Below, one piece after another: positions 9,338 to 20,298 of a DNA stretch of 64,000 nt. Each line of letters starts with the position of its first letter. Within the stretch, counting starts at the first letter, position 1. Both the position numbers and the translations under genes were made by a program. The DNA comes from Bin80 sp965220935 (GTDB lineage Bacteria > Bacteroidota > Rhodothermia > Rhodothermales > Bin80), in the NCBI GenBank assembly GCA_965220935.1, contig OZ244857.1:2852001-2916000 (forward strand), in the 5' to 3' direction. The notes below the pieces were generated by a model. That model saw nothing but the letters and a program-made list of their open reading frames with translations, searched no databases and was not told the origin of the DNA.

Positions 9338-9991
9338 ATGTTAAAGAAATTTTGTAAAATCTGGATTGGTATCGCGATTGGCGCGTTAATGGCCTGCGTT
9401 ATACCAAGTGTGACCGTTTTTGCGCCCCCTCACAATGTTGCTAACGGATCACTTCAAGAGCCACCACCGCTGTCGATTCCATCGTTGAGAGAAATGGAGG
9501 TTACTCTCTGGAATCCCTGGCGCGTAAAGCCAACGCATGTGTCTAATATTGACTCTGAAACCCTGTGGCTTGCGCGGGCCATGTTTTCTGAAAGTAAGCG
9601 GTTGGATGAACAGGAGTTGGTTGGTTGGATCGTACGGAATCGTGTTAACTCAAACTATCGTGGATGTACTACCTATCAGGAGTGTGTGCTGGATCCATTT
9701 CAGTTTAGTGCATTTCTGCCCAGTAAGATGAAATTACAAGATTATACCATCTTGACTGAGATGTCCAGAGTCACGGGTTGGCAAAAAACTCTCTCATTAG
9801 CCTTCCATATACGGTATGCCCATTCACGACTGCGTCCCTTCGGTTATAAAGTTCGCCATTTCTACAGCGAACAGTCTATGTTGGACACGGAGATACCTCC
9901 CGAATGGGCGGATAATTTATCGCCTATTATTCCCTCCCGAAATATAGAATTGGATGAACGTAGATTCCGATTTTATGCTAACGTTCCATAG
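9338..9991 (+). CDS. Exported SleB-like putative cell-wall hydrolase
   Basis: About 217 residues from the preferred ATG at 9338, which gives a standard signal or anchor segment (MLKKFCKIWIGIAIGALMA) and has GGA just upstream. Other in-frame starts are at 9302 and 9329. The central part, LWLARAMFSESKRLDEQEL then WIVRNRVNS and DPFQFSAF, resembles the SleB/CwlJ cell-wall hydrolase fold, where the Glu of the first helix is catalytic. The family assignment rests on this pattern only. The gene stands alone, divergent from pdxB, and is the last ordinary gene before the tandem array. Confidence 0.7.
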   Translation: MLKKFCKIWIGIAIGALMACVIPSVTVFAPPHNVANGSLQEPPPLSIPSLREMEVTLWNPWRVKPTHVSNIDSETLWLARAMFSESKRLDEQELVGWIVRNRVNSNYRGCTTYQECVLDPFQFSAFLPSKMKLQDYTILTEMSRVTGWQKTLSLAFHIRYAHSRLRPFGYKVRHFYSEQSMLDTEIPPEWADNLSPIIPSRNIELDERRFRFYANVP

Positions 9992-10273
9992 CATTTCTGG
10001 TGTGAGGGAAGGTTCCTCTCGGGGGTTGGTATGTATTTGTTTCGGGTTACATTTTGTTATAGATTTAGACAAATTGTCACAGAGAAAGAGTCTTTAGCAA
10101 TGGCGACGGTATATTAATCTGGCGTCTGCATGCTAGGCAAAAGCCATCATGCTTGAATACGTCGGAGCTGCCAAGACTTTGAAACTCGCGATCATCGCTA
10201 CCGAAAAGTATGGACTTGGGCTCTCCATCGTTGCTTCGGACTCTTTCTCCATGACGATGATCTTACAGGTTGT

Positions 10274-11166
10274 TTATGCTGTTGCAACGCCAACCAGTTC
10301 ACGCGCGATTGCAACCTTGGGAGATTTGCGCAGTGCATTGTATCGTTTGTGTAAACATGTTTGTGCTTTTGTCGCTATTGAATTGCAACACTGATCGCGT
10401 AGATGTATTTCCATGCTGCGCTCACCAAGACTTTTCGTGCGTGTGTGTTTCCAGCTTTGGTGATTGAACCAGTGCGGGTGGTGTTTCCTGTTGAGATGCA
10501 ACGAATCCAAGATACGCCATCCATGCTGCTCAAACCGCCGAAAGTCTCCAATCTCACAAACCAACTGCATGGTAGAGATCAGTCCAATGCCTCAAAAGCC
10601 TTGCAGAATCTGAACTGCTTGCTGAAACGTCTCGGACTTTGATGCTGCTTGGACTTGCTGTTCTTGATCGTTCAAGTGTCCGCGTAGTACAAACTTGACG
10701 CTCTAACTCAATCTGATTGATCCAAGTCTTAAATCGTTTTGTCCAGTCGCTTCCAGTTGTATAACAATGCCCATGCAAAAAATGAATCACTCGCATTTTG
10801 GATTGGTGAAGGCTTTCATCTGCGGTTGCGTACGGCTCGGAGTTGGACGAAACATTGAGTCCAGGTCCAAAGTATTTGGATAAATTCCTGGCATCGCGCT
10901 GATCGGTTTTGATTCGATCACCTGAGCGCTTGGCAATGGCGCCATCCACGCCGTGTCATAGAGCACAGTACCCGAAAAGGATGCCTCATAACAACAGCGG
11001 TAATACCCATACTTTGAACGCGTAGATTCCACAAACCGAGTGAGACTCTTCGGCTTGTGCGCATTTAGTCACGCTTCTTATCCGCATCATAAACACACGC
11101 CGAGATTGTATCATGATGAGCGTCTAACCCAACGTAGTAGCGAACAGGTGGAGATGTAGATGACAT
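10274..11166 (-). pseudogene. IS110-family transposase remnant, unit 1
   Basis: The N-terminus reads YYVGLDAHHDTISACVYDAD, the DEDD catalytic region of IS110 transposases. The middle has YEASFSGTVLYD and then, in another frame, RSGDRIKTDQRDARNL. The C-terminal Transposase_20 region is split between frames (VCEIGDFRRF, then TGSITKAGNTHARKVLVSAAW). At least two frameshifts and an early stop after DADKKRD destroy it. The element has ends near 10005 (GAGGGAAGGTTCC) and 11220 (GAGGGAACCTTCC), which form a short imperfect inverted repeat. Confidence 0.85.
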
Positions 11167-11316
11167 AATAAAATGAAGATTTGGTTATCTCAAAAAATAA
11201 CACTTCTGAGGGAACCTTCCATTCTATTATACTTTATGGAACCTATGTCGTCAAAAAGGTATTTAAAGATGGGTATATTACCTTGTAATCCTATCTCATC
11301 AAATATTGTTTTATTA

Positions 11317-11835
11317 ATGAACATCACTGAGAAAATTATCCGAAAACTTAAGTCCGCGGGAGTTGAGAAGGCTGAGGCACATGCCGAAGTGATTACAGAA
11401 GTAATTGAAGATGTACTAAAAAAGATTCCAACCAAGGACTATGTTGACAGTCAATTTGCACAACAAGCGGCTACAAATGGTCAATTCCATAAAGAAACTC
11501 AAGCAGAACTTGAGAACCAGCGTACGAAGAGGACCGAAGATCGTTCTGAAACGCAAATAGGATTTGCGCAGATAAATGCGAAAATAGACTCTGGATTCGC
11601 GAACCAGGATCAGAAAAACACAGAACTGCGCGCTGAAATGCTAGCCGGGTTCGCGAACCAGGATCAGAAAAACACAGAACTGCGCGCTGAAATGCTAGCC
11701 GGGTTCGCAAACCAGACCGCAATGCTTAAATCTTCGCAGTTCAGCCTCCTCCGCTGGACTGTCGGAAGCATCTTCGTGATTATAGGTTTCCTTGCAACAT
11801 TAATCTATTTTTTGTTAAGGCAAGGGCCATCCTGA
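11317..11835 (+). CDS. Tail-anchored coiled-coil repeat protein (DUF1640/Bdr-like), copy 1
   Basis: The 172-residue protein is the shortest copy. An N-terminal helical head (MNITEKIIRKLKSAGVEKAE, then AEVITEVIEDVLKKIPTKDY) precedes a charged coiled coil. Two 18-residue repeats follow (GFANQDQKNTELRAEMLA), then a C-terminal membrane anchor (WTVGSIFVIIGFLATLIYFLL) ending RQGPS. The order of head, coiled coil and final membrane segment matches DUF1640 (CCDC90-like) and Borrelia Bdr proteins; the function of both groups is poorly known. The frame is open back to 11173, but the other copies support the MNITEK start. It starts 97 bp from the IS110 right end and reads away from it. Confidence 0.8.
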   Translation: MNITEKIIRKLKSAGVEKAEAHAEVITEVIEDVLKKIPTKDYVDSQFAQQAATNGQFHKETQAELENQRTKRTEDRSETQIGFAQINAKIDSGFANQDQKNTELRAEMLAGFANQDQKNTELRAEMLAGFANQTAMLKSSQFSLLRWTVGSIFVIIGFLATLIYFLLRQGPS

Positions 11836-11849
11836 AGAATCGTGTGATA

Positions 11850-12077
11850 TCAATCAATTCGTTTAAATCTTCCATTGTGTAAATTTGTGAAATAATTACG
11901 GATAAATATTTTCTTCACTGAGGAAAATGCCAAGTAGAGGTTGCCTGATTTTGTTTCCATTTTACCCCCGCCAGTCGCAATTACAACATATTGCATTCCG
12001 TTAACTCCATAGGTTGAGAGTGTTGCATGGCCCCAGCCGGGGGAGATGAGTCTCTCATAACATTGCTCAAGCCTCTA
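11850..12077 (-). pseudogene. PQQ-dependent dehydrogenase 3' remnant, unit 1 (truncated)
   Basis: The minus strand retains the C-terminal motif YGVNGMQYVVIATGGGK and TKSGNLYLAF, typical of the last blade of membrane quinoprotein glucose dehydrogenases. This copy is cut at 12077, where it is fused to internal IS110 left-end sequence by a 212-bp deletion between TGTCA repeats. Confidence 0.75.
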
Positions 12078-13035
12078 TGTCACAGAGAAAGAGTCTTTTA
12101 GCAATGGCGCGGTATATTAATCTGGCGTCTGCATGCTAGGCAAAAGCCATCATGCTTGAATACGTCGGAGCTGCCAAGACCTTGAAACTCGCGATCATCG
12201 CTACCGAAAAGTATGGACTTGGGCTCTCCATCGTTGCTTCGGACTCTTTCTCCATGACGGTGATCTTACAGGTTGTTTATGCTGTTGCAACGCCAAGCAG
12301 TTCACGCGCGATTGCAACCTTGGGAGATTTGCGCAGTGCATTGTATCGTTTGTGTAAACATGTTTGTGCTTTTGTCGCTATTGAAGTGCAACACTGATCG
12401 CGTAGATGTATTTCCATACTGCGCTCACCAAGACTTTTCGTGCGTGTGTGTTTCCAGCTTTGGTGATTGAACCAGTGCGGGTGGTGTTTCCTGTTGAGAT
12501 GCAACGAATCCAAGATACGCCATCCATGCTGCTCAAACCGCCGAAAGTCTCCAATCTCACAAACCAACTGCATGGTAGAGATCAGTCCAATGCCTCAAAA
12601 GCCTTGCAGAATCTGAACTGCTTGCTGAAACGTCTCGGACTTTGATGCTGCTTGGACTTGCTGTTCTTGATCGTTCAAGTGTCCGCGTAGTACAAACTTG
12701 ACGCTCTAACTCAATCTGATTGATCCAAGTCTTAAATCGTTTTGTCCAGTCGCTTCCAGTTGTATAACAATGCCCATGCAAAAAATGAATCACTCGCATT
12801 TTGGATTGGTGAAGGCTTTCATCTGCGGTTGCGTACGGCTCGGAGTTGGACGAAACATTGAGTCCAGGTCCAAAGTATTTGGATAAATTCCTGGCATCGC
12901 GCTGATCGGTTTTGATTCGATCACCTGAGCGCTTGGCAATGGCGCCATCCACGCCGTGTCATAGAGCACAGTACCCGAAAAGGATGCCTCATAACAACAG
13001 CGGTAATACCCATACTTTGAACGCGTAGATTCCAC

Positions 13036-14331
13036 GGGCCTCCCATTTTTTAAGTGGGTGATATTTTCAGAAATGGGTAAACGAGGGTAACAAGAATAAG
13101 GTTCGGTAAGGATTTTTATAGTAGTTTAGATTTATCCTTCAACTTATCAAAAAAAAGATGGCTTTAAAAATTACGGATGTGAATCATTTGATTGGTATTG
13201 CGTCACCGTGGGAGGTGACCGAGATTGAGCAGGAGACGAGTCGTTATGCGGCGAGGATCCATGTAGCGCTTTCGGGGGATGCGGAGTTAAGGTGTCCGGA
13301 GTGTGGGAAGGTGTGTCCGGGGTATGATCACCGAGAGCGCCGATGGCGCCATACTAATATCTGTGATTATCGTACGGAGGTAGTCGCGAGTGTGCCGCGT
13401 GTGCAGTGTCCACAGCATGGTGTGAGTACGATTTCGGTTCCTTGGGCCGATGCTCGTGTGCAATTCACGTCCAGGTTTGAGGCTGTGTGATGGATTGCAA
13501 CCAGCATTTCAGTGATCGCGAAACGCTTAGGGGTGAGTTGGACGATGATCGCTCATATTATGGATCGTGGATTGGAGCTCAAGCCAGAGAAGGTCGTGCC
13601 TCATATTTGCGTAGATGGGACCGCATCCAAGAAGGGGCATAACTATGTGACGATTGTATCGGATCGGTACGGTGTTACATGTGTCACCAACAATAGAGAG
13701 TTAGTACAACGATCGTTGTTCACCTGAGCAAATTGCAGGGATTGAAAGTGGGAGTATGGATATGTGGCCTGCCTACATCACTGCAACAAGGATGCGTAGA
13801 CCCGATGCAAGATTGCATTTGATCATTTTCATATCTCTAAATATGTTGGAACTGGGGTGGATGAGGTTTGCAGAGAGGAGAATCGTGAGTTAAAGAAACT
13901 GGGGATTCTGGATCTGGTAGGGACAAAGTATGATTGGCTTAAGAATCGGGCCAAGCAAAAGAAGCGGTTTAGTCTCTTAAAAAACAGCACGCGCTTGGGC
14001 GATGAAAGAAGTATTCCAGACGCTGTGGAAGTATAAACATCGCACTTGGGCGCTCAAAGCGTGGAAGTTAGGGTGGCTCTCACGCAGTCGTCTGGAGCCG
14101 ATGAAAAAGGTGGCTAAAACCATTAGAAGTCATCTTTGGGGCATGATCAATGCGGTGGTCCTGGATGTGAGTAATGGGCCGGCTGAAAGCATCAAAATGA
14201 TCAAAATCCGTGCGCGTGGATTCAGAAATCCTGAACGATTAAAGAATGCAATTTACTTCTATCTTGGTGGACTTGATGTGTATCCAGAAGGCGCCAAAAA
14301 TCGGCCAACCCACTCTTAAAATGGGAGGCCC
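13036..14331 (+). mobile_element. ISL3-family insertion sequence, 1296 bp
   Basis: The element is bounded by imperfect inverted repeats: left GGGCCTCCCATTTTTTAAG, right end the complement of GGGCCTCCCATTTTAAGAG. It is flanked by a perfect 8-bp target duplication GATTCCAC (13028-13035 and 14332-14339), the size usual for ISL3. It lies inside the dead IS110 transposase of unit 2. Its transposase is broken. Confidence 0.93.
13158..14319 (+). pseudogene. ISL3-family transposase, broken
   Basis: The N-terminal zinc-binding part is clear (CPECGKVCPGYDHRERRWRH), followed by a helix-turn-helix region and the DDE segment (ICVDGTASKKGHNYVTIVSD). The C-terminal end is DVSNGPAESI. The frame is interrupted by TGA at 13488-13490 and by further shifts after 13727 and before 14002, so no full-length transposase of about 390 residues can be made. 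Confidence 0.88.
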
Positions 14332-14632
14332 GATTCCACAAACCGAGTGAGACTCTTCGGCTTGTGCGCATTTGCTCATCACAGTAACGCTTCTCATCCG
14401 CATCATAAACACACGCCGAGATTGTATCATGATGAGCGTCTAATCCAACGTAGAAGCGAACAGGTGGAGATGTAGATGACATAATAAAATGAAGATTTGG
14501 TTATCTCAAAAAATAACACTTCTGAGGGAACCTTCCTTTCTATTATACCTTTATGGAACCTATGTCGTCAAAAAGGTATTTAAAGATGGGTATATAACCT
14601 TGTAATCCGACTCATCAACATTTATATTCGTT

Positions 14633-15259
14633 ATGAACATCACTGAGAAAATTATCCGAAAACTTAAGTCCGCGGGAGTTGAGAAGGCGGAGGCACATGC
14701 CGAAGTGATTACAGAAGTAATTGAAGATGTACTAAAAAAGATTCCAACCAAGGACTATGTTGACAGTCAATTTGCACAACAAGCGGCTACAAATGGTCAA
14801 TTCCATAAAGAAACTCAAGCAGAACTTGAGAACCAGCGTACGAAGAGGACCGAAGATCGTTCTGAAACGCAAATAGGATTTGCGCAGATAAATGCGAAAA
14901 TAGACTCTGGATTCGCGAACCAGGATCAGAAAAACACAGAACTGCGCGCTGAAATGGAAACAGGATTCGCGAACCAGGATCAGAAAAACACAGAACTGCG
15001 TGCTGAAATGGAAACAGGGTTCGCGAACCAGGATCAGAAAAACACAGAACTGCGTGCTGAAATGCTAGCCGGGTTCGCGAACCAGGATCAGAAAAACACA
15101 GAACTGCGTGCTGAAATGCTAGCCGGGTTCGCAAACCAGACCGCAATGCTTAAATCTTCGCAGTTCAGCCTCCTCCGCTGGACTGTCGGAAGCATCTTCG
15201 TGATTATAGGTTTCCTTGCAACATTAATCTATTTTTTGTTAAGGCAAGGGCCATCCTGA
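14633..15259 (+). CDS. Tail-anchored coiled-coil repeat protein (DUF1640/Bdr-like), copy 2
   Basis: At 208 residues this is the longest copy, with four 18-residue repeats in tandem (two ending EMET, two ending EMLA). Head and membrane tail are the same as in copy 1. The 50 bp before the ATG differ from the other copies (a distinct segment ending CATTTATATTCGTT), which marks this unit as a separate lineage. The frame is intact although the neighbouring IS110 copy has been hit by another IS. Confidence 0.82.
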   Translation: MNITEKIIRKLKSAGVEKAEAHAEVITEVIEDVLKKIPTKDYVDSQFAQQAATNGQFHKETQAELENQRTKRTEDRSETQIGFAQINAKIDSGFANQDQKNTELRAEMETGFANQDQKNTELRAEMETGFANQDQKNTELRAEMLAGFANQDQKNTELRAEMLAGFANQTAMLKSSQFSLLRWTVGSIFVIIGFLATLIYFLLRQGPS

Positions 15260-15273
15260 AGAATCGTGTGATA

Positions 15274-15640
15274 TCAATCAATTCGTTTAAATCTTCCATT
15301 GTGTAAATTTGTGAAATAATTACGGATAGATATTTTCTTCACTGAGGAAAATGCCAAGTAGAGGTTGCCTGATTTTGTTTCCATTTTACCCCCGCCAGTC
15401 GCAATTACAACATATTGCATTCCGTTAACTCCATAGGTTGAGAGTGTTGCATGGCCCCAGCCGGGGGAGATGAGTCTCTCATAACATTGCTCAAGCCTCT
15501 TTGTCAAAATCTCTAAACTACTCGTCTTTAGAAGTAGCAATGAGGATCAAACCACCAGAGATAATCACTGGAGCACCATAATTTTCTGTTCCTGTTTGAG
15601 TAATGCCTTGCTCTACCTTATGACATGAGTATCTGGCGTA
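15274..15640 (-). pseudogene. PQQ-dependent dehydrogenase 3' remnant, unit 2
   Basis: Reading the minus strand from 15640 gives VEQGITQTGTENYGAPV, IISGGLILIATSKDE, a stop, FRDFDKE, then after a frame change GHATLSTYGVNGMQYVV and ATGGGKMETKSGNLYLAF. This is the order found at the C-terminus of PQQ-dependent glucose dehydrogenases. Stop codons and a shift show it is dead. The upstream part of the gene is cut off by the next IS110 left end at 15641. Confidence 0.82.
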
Positions 15641-15912
15641 GAAAGGAAGGGGCCCTTTCGGGGGTTGGTATGTATTTGTTTCGGGTTACATTTTGTTATA
15701 GATTTAGACAAATTGTCACAGAGAAAGAGTCTTTAGCAATGGCGACGGTATATCAATCTGGCGTCCGCATGCTAGGCAAAAGCCATCATGCTTGAATACG
15801 TCGGAGCTGCCAAGACCTTGAAACTCGCGATCATCGCTACCGAAAAGTATGGACTTGGGCTCTCCATCGTTGCTTCGGACTCTTTCTCCATGACGGTGAT
15901 CTTACAGGTTGT

Positions 15913-16805
15913 TTATGCTGTTGCAACGCCAAGCAGTTCACGCGCGATTGCAACCTTGGGAGATTTGCGCAGTGCATTGTATCGTTTGTGTAAACATGTT
16001 TGTGCTTTTGTCGCTATTGAAGTGCAACACTGATCGCGTAGATGTATTTCCATACTGCGCTCACCAAGACTTTTCGTGCGTGTGTGTTTCCAGCTTTGGT
16101 GATTGAACCAGTGCGGGTGGTGTTTCCTGTTGAGATGCAACGAATCCAAGATACGCCATCCATGCTGCTCAAACCGCCGAAAGTCTCCAATCTCACAAAC
16201 CAACTGCATGGTAGAGATCAGTCCAATGCCTCAAAAGCCTTGCAGAATCTGAACTGCTTGCTGAAACGTCTCGGACTTTGATGCTGCTTGGACTTGCTGT
16301 TCTTGATCGTTCAAGTGTCCGCGTAGTACAAACTTGACGCTCTAACTCAATCTGATTGATCCAAGTCTTAAATCGTTTTGTCCAGTCGCTTCCAGTTGTA
16401 TAACAATGCCCATGCAAAAAATGAATCACTCGCATTTTGGATTGGTGAAGGCTTTCATCTGCGGTTGCGTACGGCTCGGAGTTGGACGAAACATTGAGTC
16501 CAGGTCCAAAGTATTTGGATAAATTCCTGGCATCGCGCTGATCGGTTTTGATTCGATCACCTGAGCGCTTGGCAATGGCGCCATCCACGCCGTGTCATAG
16601 AGCACAGTACCCGAAAAGGATGCCTCATAACAACAGCGGTAATACCCATACTTTGAACGCGTAGATTCCACAAACCGAGTGAGACTCTTCGGCTTGTGCG
16701 CATTTAGTCACGCTTCTTATCCGCATCATAAACACACGCCGAGATTGTATCATGATGAGCGTCTAACCCAACGTAGTAGCGAACAGGTGGAGATGTAGAT
16801 GACAT
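15913..16805 (-). pseudogene. IS110-family transposase remnant, unit 3
   Basis: The copy is uninterrupted but carries the same set of frameshifts and the same early stop as unit 1. The element runs from about 15641 (GAAAGGAAGG end) to 16859. It is the reference for the 2249-bp period. Confidence 0.85.
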
Positions 16806-16956
16806 AATAAAATGAAGATTTGGTTATCTCAAAAAATAACACTTCTGAGGGAACCTTCCTTTCTATTATACCTTTATGGAACCTATGTCGTCAAAAAGGT
16901 ATTTAAAGATGGGTATATTACCTTGTAATCCTATCTCATCAAATATTATTTTATAA

Positions 16957-17508
16957 ATGAACATCACTGAGAAAATTATCCGAAAACTTAAGTCCGCGGG
17001 AGTTGAGAAGGCGGAGGCACATGCCGAAGTGATTACAGAAGTAATTGAAGATGTACTAAAAAAGATTCCAACCAAGGACTATGTTGACAGTCAATTTGCA
17101 CAACAAGCGGCTACAAATGGTCAATTCCATAAAGAAACTCAAGCAGAACTTGAGAACCAGCGTACGAAGAGGACCGAAGATCGTTCTGAAACGCAAATAG
17201 GATTTGCGCAGATAAATGCGAAAATAGACTCTGGATTCGCGAACCAGGATCAGAAAAACACAGAACTGCGCGCTGAAATGCTAGCCGGGTTCGCAAAGCA
17301 GGATCAGAAAATGGAAACAGGGTTTGCGAAGCAGGATCAGAAAGACACAGAGCTGCGTGCTGAAATGCTAGCCGGGTTCGCAAACCAGACCGCAATGCTT
17401 AAATCTTCGCAGTTCAGCCTCCTCCGCTGGACTGTCGGAAGCATCTTCGTGATTATAGGTTTCCTTGCAACATTAATCTATTTTTTGTTAAGGCAAGGGC
17501 CATCCTGA
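16957..17508 (+). CDS. Tail-anchored coiled-coil repeat protein (DUF1640/Bdr-like), copy 3
   Basis: The 183-residue copy has the pattern 18-11-18: one full repeat, one short repeat (GFAKQDQKMET), one full repeat. Lys replaces Asn in two repeats (FAKQDQK). The upstream 97-bp leader from the IS110 end is almost identical to that of copy 5. Head and tail are unchanged. Confidence 0.82.
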   Translation: MNITEKIIRKLKSAGVEKAEAHAEVITEVIEDVLKKIPTKDYVDSQFAQQAATNGQFHKETQAELENQRTKRTEDRSETQIGFAQINAKIDSGFANQDQKNTELRAEMLAGFAKQDQKMETGFAKQDQKDTELRAEMLAGFANQTAMLKSSQFSLLRWTVGSIFVIIGFLATLIYFLLRQGPS

Positions 17509-17522
17509 AGAATCGTGTGATA

Positions 17523-17889
17523 TCAATCAATTCGTTTAAATCTTCCATTGTGTAAATTTGTGAAATAATTACGGATAAATATTTTCTTCACTGAGGAAAA
17601 TGCCAAGTAGAGGTTGCCTGATTTTGTTTCCATTTTACCCCCGCCAGTCGCAATTACAACATATTGCATTCCGTTAACTCCATAGGTTGAGAGTGTTGCA
17701 TGGCCCCAGCCGGGGGAGATGAGTCTCTCATAACATTGCTCAAGCCTCTTTGTCAAAATCTCTAAACTACTCGTCTTTAGAAGTAGCAATGAGGATCAAA
17801 CCACCAGAGATAATCACTGGAGCACCATAATTTTCTGTTCCTGTTTGAGTAATGCCTTGCTCTACCTTATGACATGAGTATCTGGCGTA
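17523..17889 (-). pseudogene. PQQ-dependent dehydrogenase 3' remnant, unit 3
   Basis: Same decayed C-terminal fragment as in unit 2, with the same stop after SKDE and the same frame change. It differs by a single-base change near 17578 (KKIF for KKIS). It is bounded on the left by the coiled-coil gene (14 bp gap) and on the right by the next IS110 end. Confidence 0.8.
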
Positions 17890-18527
17890 GAAAGGAAGGG
17901 GCCCTTTCGGGGGTTGGTATGTATTTGTTTCGGGTTACATTTTGTTATAGATTTAGACAAATTGTCACAGAGAAAGAGTCTTTAGCAATGGCGACGGTAT
18001 ATCAATCTGGCGTCCGCATGCTAGGCAAAAGCCATCATGCTTGAATACGTCGGAGCTGCCAAGACCTTGAAACTCGCGATCATCGCTACCGAAAAGTATG
18101 GACTTGGGCTCTCCATCGTTGCTTCGGACTCTTTCTCCATGACGATGATCTTACAGGTTGTTTATGCTGTTGCAACGCCAAGCAGTTCACGCGCGATTGC
18201 AACCTTGGGAGATTTGCGCAGTGCATTGTATCGTTTGTGTAAACATGTTTGTGCTTTTGTCGCTATTGAAGTGCAACACTGATCGCATAGATGTATTTCC
18301 ATGCTGCACTCACCAAGGCTTTTCGTGCGTGTGTGTTACCAGTTTTGGTGATTGAACCAGTGCGGATGGTGTTTCCTGTTGAGATGCAACGAATCCGAGA
18401 TACGCCATCCATGCCGCTCAAACCGCCGAAAGTCTCCAATCTCACAAACCAACTGCATGGTAGAGATCAGTCCAATGCCTCAAAAGCCTTGCAGAATCTG
18501 AACTGCTTGCTGAAGCGTCTCGGACTT

Positions 18528-20298
18528 CAGCAATTCCCACTAACGGCATGGAATTTAGTTGATCTACTATTTCATGTACATCTCCTGCAAATCTGGCGGG
18601 TTTTGCTTGTTTTTGAGGATCAATTCCTGCGCCAATCGGACGTTTTATGATCCTTTTTTCTGTACGTTCTGACGACTGGACACACCACACCCAGCCCCTC
18701 ATAATAATCAGGGATTCACGTTCTGCCCCTACTGCTCTGGTTTGCGCTATGATGAATCAATTTCTACAGTAACCCTAAATCCCTTCGCTATCCCCAGGTA
18801 TAGAAACTCCCAACTCTCTAAAACAAACTCCCGAAACAGGTTTCGCACGCGCTCTCTTAGATACTTGAGTCGCCCCATGCTCTCCAAGGCATCTTGGAAC
18901 AACACATCACAGAGTTGTTCCACTTGATCCACCAAAAAGGCCAGCAGCATCAGGCAGGCAAAGACCGTGGACAAATGCTTGTAACCGTGCCCATAATTAT
19001 GCTCAAAATTGTAGCCCTGATTCTTGAGGGTATTGATGGTTTCATTTTCAATTCTCCACCGTGACCGGCCCGCTCGCATGATCTTCAGAAGGTTCTTCTC
19101 ATCAAGGGGAATATCGGTCACCCAAGAAAAACGCGTTGTTCTGGGTTTAGAGTGCTTCTTGGCCCCGGGTCTGGTTTCATATACCTCTAAAAAATTGACC
19201 CGCCGATTGGATGCGTTGGCGTCGTTGTGATAGCGAAAACGATACTGAATTCCTTCAACCTCCATCACCACCTCTTGGGTGTGGTCACTGCGATCAATAT
19301 AGTTAAACATGAACGTATGATCTCCAGGCTTCGCTCCAATGATATATCTTAAATTAAGACACCCTAAAAGCCGAAGATGGGGCGCATTGGAAAAGAGTCC
19401 ATCTTGGACCACAATCGTCTTCAAATGAGGGTGTTCTCGTCGAAAATGCTCCAAAAATCGCTTGCATGCATTGCGCTCAGAATCGTTTTTTGTGGCGCCA
19501 TCGCTCTTGATGATCGCCTCGGGCATCAGAGGAATCACGATCTTTTTGAACGGATGAACCAGTGCAGCACATAACATGTGATGAAAATACGTCTTCGTTC
19601 CATTGCGATGCTGCTTTTCACAGCAATGCTGGCAGTGGACCGACTTGGATGAAAACATGCCGGTTCCGTCTATGGCAAGCAGTACATGATTCTCAATATA
19701 CCGAAAACCCTCCAGAATCTTTCCCCGTTGCAATTGAGCAAATATCTTTTTGAAAGCACCACGCAAATTGAACGGATCCACTTCATCAAGACGCTTGCGC
19801 ATACCCGAATCACTGGGCATATGGTTCACAGACGCGTCATATTGGCGATGATCGCAGGAGAACCATTGCGAATCTTTTGATCAAATTCAAGTAGCGAAGC
19901 ACACTTCAAATGAGCAAACCCCGACATCAGGTAATCCACCAGTGTAAATCCCCGTGACACGTTCGTATCCTCAATCTGCTCAAAACAGCTGCGGATGGTG
20001 TGAATCAAATGTTTCTTGTGAAAATACTTGCGTGACGTCCGTTTCATTGATGATAGAATGTAGTGAAATGATGGAATCAATCATAACTAATACACAAATG
20101 AGCCGCAGAATAATTAACCAGCGTCGCATGAAGAGCCATTGTCCTCAAATAAATGCCTATTTGATCAGATGAGTCGTTATAACGCTAAAATGTGCTCTTC
20201 TGACGAAAATTCAGCAAAATAGTTTACGAAACTCACGTTTAACAATAGGCCCCAAAGTGCGCTATGGTGGGAAGTTTTAAACTTAGTGGGAATTGCTG
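18528..20298 (-). mobile_element. IS4-like insertion sequence, 1771 bp
   Basis: The element has a perfect 16-bp terminal inverted repeat (CAGCAATTCCCACTAA and its complement) and a perfect 9-bp target duplication CTCGGACTT (18519-18527 and 20299-20307). It sits inside the dead IS110 transposase of unit 4. About 220 bp at each end is non-coding. The transposase runs on the minus strand. Confidence 0.93.
18747..20080 (-). pseudogene. IS4-like DDE transposase, frameshifted
   Basis: The first frame (20080-19826, 84 residues) ends ANMTRL and the second (19829-18747, 360 residues) continues HMPSDSGMRKRLDEVDP, so one shift near 19827 separates them. The long part has the DDE sites LLAIDGTGMFSS and IVVQDGLFSN, and the IS4-type region SRWRIENETINTLKNQGYNF. 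Both frames overlap at GTGA; programmed frameshifting is possible, but a simple one-base loss is more likely because related transposases are usually one frame. Confidence 0.8.

Larger units (their letters stand above)
12277..14482 (-). pseudogene. IS110-family transposase remnant, unit 2, split by ISL3 element
   Basis: This copy has the same internal frameshifts as the others and is interrupted at 13036-14331 by an ISL3-type element. Its N-terminal part (14340-14482) reads FYVGLDAHHDTISACVYDADEKRYCDEQMRT. It keeps 9 bp that the other copies lack, so it does not have their early stop after DADKKRD and is closer to the ancestral transposase. The left end of the element is missing (deletion ending at 12077). 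Confidence 0.82.

Noticed and set aside
19826..19829. Programmed frameshift in the IS4-like transposase
   Set aside because: There is a GTGA overlap but no slippery run or downstream structure that stands out; a one-base loss is simpler.
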